Shown here piece by piece: positions 12,301 to 15,789 of a stretch of DNA of 15,789 nt. A program made the translations under genes and the position numbers. The stretch is from JAZDLM01 sp043801895 (GTDB taxonomy: Bacteria > Patescibacteriota > Kazan-3B-28). The stretch covers positions 1-15,789 of the forward strand of contig JAZDLM010000024.1 in assembly GCA_043801895.1 (NCBI GenBank). The letters are read 5' to 3'. The notes beneath the pieces were generated by a model, which worked only from the letters and a program-made list of their open reading frames with translations, did no database searches and was not told where the DNA came from. The first letter of the stretch is position 1; each line of letters begins with the position of its first letter.

Positions 12301-15300
12301 TGGTGGGTAGCACAGACCTCGATATCTTTAGTAGTGTTGTTGTGCCCCAGCATAACATAGAAATTGATATCGCCATTTTCTTTGCTGGTTCTCCCGATAG
12401 TTTTATTGGCAAACACAATGCTATTAAATATAGCATTACTAGCCTGGGCCGTTGCCCCATCGTTGCCCCCGGTCGGGTTAACCGCTACTGCGCCGGTAGT
12501 CCACTCGGCGCCGCTGGTCGTGACGCGGATTATTACATCCTGGTCTTTAACCGGCCGACCATCAGCGGCTGTCAATTTCAAGTTGACGTAACCGATGTTG
12601 TCTTCCTGGATTCTTCCCCTAGCCTTTTCGTCCTCAATTTGATTTACCGTGAGCCGTTTGTCCATGCTGGCACCCGGGGTATTCCCGATAGTGCCGAGCA
12701 CGGGGCTCATGATCATCCCAGCCAAGAACCCGCCATAGCCGCTTTGGACCATATCGCCTACGCGTGAGGTTAGCGCTGGGCAAACCGGCAGACAGCTCAG
12801 AGACGGTCTTAGGCCTTCGCTAGCGGTATTGCCTTCGATCGTCAGCGTGCGGTCCCAAGCCGCGGCGCTCTCAGGATTCTCAACCTTAGTCGCCAGCGAA
12901 AAACTTACCTTAACATTTTCTTTAGTCTTCGAGTCTGTAGCGTCAAACAGCAGGCTCACGGTACCGCCGGCCTCTCTAATGTCACGCGGGGGAGCGTATT
13001 GAAGAACAAATAGCCCGGGCGTTCCCTCGACGGCTTCTGGTATCTGGTTGTAAGGAGTAAATTCACCGCCGACTTTTCCATCTTGGACGGGGTTAAATTT
13101 CACATTCGGGACAGGCTCGTCAGTTGCGGCTGAAGAATCAGATCCATCTTTTTTGTCGTCAGCTGGTGGGGTCAGCTGGCCGCCGCCATCGCTGGGAGGA
13201 TTTTCACTAGGCGGTAAGCCGGGGACAGTCGGAGGCGTGATTTCATCGCCAGTCACCGCCGCATATGCCGCGCCCAAAAGATTTTTTAGCCACTCCCCGA
13301 CGGTTGAGATCAAAGGCTTTGGATTATTCCCATCACTTGGGGGATTTGGGTTGGGGATAATTGGAGGAATAGATCCGCCAGTATTATCACCACCCGTTTT
13401 ATCCGCAGTATCCTCGGTAGTATTGCCACGGTAGAAAACCCTAATTTCCAAAGGCACGGCATAAGTCGTGATCGCGTCAGGGTCATTCGGGTCGCTTGGT
13501 TCAACATTCGCGCGTTGGATCGTCATAAACAACTTCTTGCTGGAAGCCGGGTCGGTTTGCTGCTGGTCTTTGTCAGTGTCCGAACCCAATGGCGGTTGTG
13601 GCTCGCCGCCCGTGCTAGGCGGTTCGTCTCCGGTATCGTCATCAGCCGGCTCTTGGCCAAGTTGGATCGTGAGCGTCGCGTCAACTTTCTGGCCAGCGTT
13701 GGGGAGAGGATTACCGTTAGGATATTTTTCAGCAGTGGCAGTCACCCGAATGCTCAGACTCTTGGCATAACCATCGTTCGGAACTTTGGTCGGGTCGATA
13801 ATCACTTTCAAGTCAAAACCACTAGACAAGATGTTAACGGCTCCAGTCTTACTAAGTCGGCCGATTTTATCGACATCTTCTTGATTGAATTCGGCTTTAC
13901 CAATCGCTGGTTCGCCGTTATAGGTTAGCGAGGCGTGAACATTCACTTGAGTGGTGCCGATCTCGGCTTGGCCGACTTGGGCCACTTCAAATCGCAAGCC
14001 CTCGGTAGCAGTTTGTTGCTGTTGGTCGAGCTCCTCTTGAGTAGGCCCAATTTGGTGCAAAGTAGTTTGAGCCGATCCGATTTCTTTAGTAGTCTCCTTG
14101 ATACTACCGACAGCGGGCTGGACATTAAACAACTTTACGCTAACCTTAATATCTCGATCGATCGGCTGACCGCTAAACAGAATGTTCTCGGTGTAGGTGG
14201 TAGCGCCAGTTCCGATGTTCACTGGCTTATTCCAAAAATCTCCACCGTTACAAACAGCGGGCTCGCAGCTCCACACCAGAACATAATTACCACCGCCAGT
14301 TGGGCTCTTGTTAGTATCCTGGTTGATCTGCGGGGTAGAGACCTGGTACTTAATCGTCCCTCCGGTCCCGTCAGTATTTTCCCGGACATCGGTAATCTGA
14401 AATTGGACTTTGTCATCGCCGATTGGTTCGCTTTGGCCGGTCTTGTCGCGCTCCCTCTGAGCTTTTTCAAGTGCGGCAGTATTTCTGTCCATGGCGCTAA
14501 CAAAGTTGTCAACGGTCGCGTTGCTGGTGTCGGATGGGTCGTTAGCCGCTATTTGAACCGTGTCAGTCGTCGCGGTCGCACCGTCTGTGGGAGTACCGTC
14601 GGTAGTCGGGGCAGTCAAGGTGGTGTCAGTCTCGGCTCCGCCGGCAGCGACTGCAGTTTTGGTACTAAGATCGGTCAGCCACATTTGAGTTTCCGCCAGC
14701 TCCGCCGCACCTTGATCCTCGGCCCATTTTCTAAAGCTACTAATACTAATGAAAGTATGCCCATTACTACCGGTCAGGTAAGTAGCATTATCACCGGTAT
14801 TCGTATCCAGCGGTAAAGCGCCTATAAATCGCTGAATCGGGCTTGAGCCGAATGTGATATCACCTTCCCTCGCGAAACGACCTCCACCAGCAGGACACTG
14901 TAAAGCGAAATAAAGCGAACCTGCGCCCACGCCAACCGGCGTGCAAGAATAGCCAAGATCAATCCACTGTCCACCATCAGCGTCAGTATAAAAAGCCGTG
15001 CCGGTATAAACCGGTTCGGGGGCGGCAGGCTCGGCGGCGGGCTGTTGATTCGTCAGGAAAGTGGTTAGGCCACTAACGGCTTCGCCGATGCTATTAGTTT
15101 GATTCTGCAGCCAAGTAGTCAGAGCCTGAAGGGCTTGGGTAAATGCGCTGGCGGTTTCTTCTTCGCCGCTAGTCGTAGCTGGTTCGGTCGCCCCGTCGCT
15201 GGTACCGGCGGGCGGGTTCTCGGTAGTGTCCTCGGCCGTATCGGCGGGAGTGTAGCTGCCAGTATCGGCTGGGGGAGTAGTAGTGCCTTCGGCGGCCAAC

Positions 15301-15782
15301 GTAATGCCTGCGGTTGTTTTATTAGTCGTCGCAGGAGCAACAGTAGCTACCACTCGGTTGTCATTCACATAAGCCACCGCGCTAATTTCGATAATGTCTT
15401 CGCGGTTGGCCGGAGTATAAGTAAAGGTCGCCTCGCCCTGGGTATCAGTAATCACGGCCTCGGCGGGGGAGATAACCCCACGGTCGGGGAACAATTGACT
15501 GCCATTGATTGGAAAAACTTTGTAATTCGCTAAGGGCAGCCCGTTTTGGAGTAGAAGGGCGGTAAAGGTAATTTTGTCGCCAGCTCGAGTGATATCAACC
15601 ACTCGCTTGTCGGCTGACAGGCTGAGTTCAACTTTAGTATTTTGCCGCAAGATGATTTGCTCAGGCGCAGCGGCCGAGGAGCGGGACAGCCCCAGATTTA
15701 ACACCGGCCCAGATATGACAATTAACCCTAGAAGGGTTAAGGGGGCTGCGAATCTGATAAGGACTTGTTTCAGACCGGTCAT
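9375..15782 (-). CDS. Giant secreted multidomain surface protein, 2135 residues
   Basis: The start is ATG 15782, seven bases from the window end, so the ribosome-binding site is not visible. Residues 1-39 are a signal peptide (K5/R10, hydrophobic core, SSAAA). Residues 41-155 look like an invasin/Big_1-type immunoglobulin fold. A Thr/Pro/Ala-rich linker (160-258) follows, then a domain with C280/C296, one with C506/C511 (WSCEPAVC), beta domains at about 600-710, Pro/Gly-rich linkers (712-745, 790-890), C997/C1001, and four or so Ig-like domains from 1060 to 1605 (C1157/C1175, C1526/C1539). Residues 1800-2075 are helical. No LPXTG is present; the C-terminus is mildly hydrophobic (INIWNLIVEFFQNLAV). 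Paired cysteines suggest disulfides outside the cell. Likely an adhesin or a fibre on the surface. Confidence 0.85.
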   Translation of the reverse strand: MTGLKQVLIRFAAPLTLLGLIVISGPVLNLGLSRSSAAAPEQIILRQNTKVELSLSADKRVVDITRAGDKITFTALLLQNGLPLANYKVFPINGSQLFPDRGVISPAEAVITDTQGEATFTYTPANREDIIEISAVAYVNDNRVVATVAPATTNKTTAGITLAAEGTTTPPADTGSYTPADTAEDTTENPPAGTSDGATEPATTSGEEETASAFTQALQALTTWLQNQTNSIGEAVSGLTTFLTNQQPAAEPAAPEPVYTGTAFYTDADGGQWIDLGYSCTPVGVGAGSLYFALQCPAGGGRFAREGDITFGSSPIQRFIGALPLDTNTGDNATYLTGSNGHTFISISSFRKWAEDQGAAELAETQMWLTDLSTKTAVAAGGAETDTTLTAPTTDGTPTDGATATTDTVQIAANDPSDTSNATVDNFVSAMDRNTAALEKAQRERDKTGQSEPIGDDKVQFQITDVRENTDGTGGTIKYQVSTPQINQDTNKSPTGGGNYVLVWSCEPAVCNGGDFWNKPVNIGTGATTYTENILFSGQPIDRDIKVSVKLFNVQPAVGSIKETTKEIGSAQTTLHQIGPTQEELDQQQQTATEGLRFEVAQVGQAEIGTTQVNVHASLTYNGEPAIGKAEFNQEDVDKIGRLSKTGAVNILSSGFDLKVIIDPTKVPNDGYAKSLSIRVTATAEKYPNGNPLPNAGQKVDATLTIQLGQEPADDDTGDEPPSTGGEPQPPLGSDTDKDQQQTDPASSKKLFMTIQRANVEPSDPNDPDAITTYAVPLEIRVFYRGNTTEDTADKTGGDNTGGSIPPIIPNPNPPSDGNNPKPLISTVGEWLKNLLGAAYAAVTGDEITPPTVPGLPPSENPPSDGGGQLTPPADDKKDGSDSSAATDEPVPNVKFNPVQDGKVGGEFTPYNQIPEAVEGTPGLFVLQYAPPRDIREAGGTVSLLFDATDSKTKENVKVSFSLATKVENPESAAAWDRTLTIEGNTASEGLRPSLSCLPVCPALTSRVGDMVQSGYGGFLAGMIMSPVLGTIGNTPGASMDKRLTVNQIEDEKARGRIQEDNIGYVNLKLTAADGRPVKDQDVIIRVTTSGAEWTTGAVAVNPTGGNDGATAQASNAIFNSIVFANKTIGRTSKENGDINFYVMLGHNNTTKDIEVCATHQFTNKIGAGVNARACITVKNLLKAAATNNQPGGTGADEKPSPYGSSEEKDPSRTVGVSISPSYIELPKWGKGVTSERRVFKASVSYSSNVGSGTGQIAVSTGGDIKLVSGASNSSSLTAGKGGTVTHNFTIEINRDKPNGSVIVKATAPAKDGSTKTASKTITLTMRAPTPEGEDKTGSLSIVATPASLNFSEGQSPDSAPGVIDLKVSVVYVGLSKPGIDLKITPSGGVRISQGDTSKRLDTASSGNGMAEYSVRLAADSKKAGDAVVTIEAKATRSKKVGAHTEDEAVIATKILKATTPADQAYNEDPSFLSIESVTPDVLTFEKNSQRVQAITVKIKTPAKSAVSPVEGGVLHLKATQSAGWCVDEGDSMAGTPGCQSLPALFPSIAPNGKTQSFDFSVTPDPNIDNRQEGHLTIELWGYKAGSNARTFAREVVQLHVGSGSSLSDLLKQKVEELGSAISITKIGGATPPRVYDVSIPKTVHSQIVRDVQDYDSSKPVNVNISVGSGVTDGDLRFAIGGGDYSSSFVIDLMRNTEARLSVDWGKGGGVSIVTTLQAGGETAGTQIANWIFGEYDWPQNPSGDNGQNQQPSNQPWKFEEDLPLGVLDSDATTGNSRSTVNSSSLLSEGKKTAIGKNIDSGSDTSIGLAQITVKKALEALPESARTSAEARKLADAIVHLRLVKSANDVLANSGYSEYEKKYVEQAIAAFIKTGDITALEKLKDLNMSMISDLAKTTRDNYKKLGFDIDRESPAGPLYDPLAPNFNNTMSSAYSLVQGSSALSDNDKRLVQQELDLIKANSTYAGGTSYEELKSAVQRATANNTGSEAKSLYGMLDRVLLDTLMLNLLDDNSLSSERKQFAKNLVDLARQGDMSGFDQLSLLPGWTNLDQRARLKHIKEELIYNRNRQGLSAGAYDLSDAGTASGGLAAVFDNLFNIFGSQAGTDSAGQSPVINIWNLIVEFFQNLAVRGQYGQ

Positions 15783-15789
15783 AGGTGGT

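Noticed and set aside
10263..14816. Many long plus-strand frames, up to 293 codons, opposite the giant gene
   Set aside because: They are mirror frames of a long, repetitive-composition coding sequence, with no starts supported by ribosome-binding sites and no recognisable products.

Overview
The window looks like part of a small, fermentative-type bacterial genome of the Candidate Phyla Radiation (Patescibacteria). This is an inference from the mix of genes: a very short zinc-type L28, a stand-alone TadA, a four-helix-bundle protein of the 23S rRNA intervening-sequence family, a tiny GIY-YIG protein, a compact site-2 protease and a giant secreted protein with a membrane partner. tadA ends in TGA, so the code is not the Gracilibacteria/Absconditabacteria one in which TGA is glycine. 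No phylogenetic marker here fixes the lineage.

Layout. 2-355: tail of an unrecognised AT-rich gene. 356-1254: about 900 bases with no convincing gene but many hairpins: a closed-stem RNA candidate followed by a terminator-like hairpin (400-577), a second hairpin-rich block (700-1070) and a helix-closed element (1084-1215). 1255-2248: tadA, a 128-bp inverted-repeat element whose left end supplies the tadA stop, a GIY-YIG gene and tRNA-Ser(CGA). 2323-2815: an unknown gene and its terminator. 2853-3135 (minus): tRNA-Thr(CGU), tRNA-Pro(CGG) and a broken tRNA-Pro copy. 3230-5504: S23-type four-helix-bundle protein, a small ORF with its own promoter, an M50 protease, rpmB, and a metallo-beta-lactamase-fold protein. 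5594-5807: promoter, a miniature tRNA relic and tRNA-Gly(CCC). 6035-6637: histidine phosphatase. 6652-8220: two tandem promoter-gene-terminator cassettes for membrane-anchored paralogs. 8219-15782 (minus): a two-gene unit with a 2135-residue secreted multidomain protein and a single-pass membrane protein overlapping it by 11 bases.

Two themes stand out. First, the left half is translation-related, and three of its four tRNA genes sit next to a partial tRNA copy: a 14-nt tRNA-Ser head flanking the GIY-YIG gene, a 3' half of tRNA-Pro, and a tRNA-Gly reduced to acceptor stem, D-arm and CCA. All four intact tRNAs have C at the wobble position. Second, the right half is devoted to the cell surface: a giant exported protein, its anchored partner, and convergent with them two self-contained paralog cassettes with nearly identical promoters that carry a palindrome between -35 and -10. 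These are the parts most worth following up.
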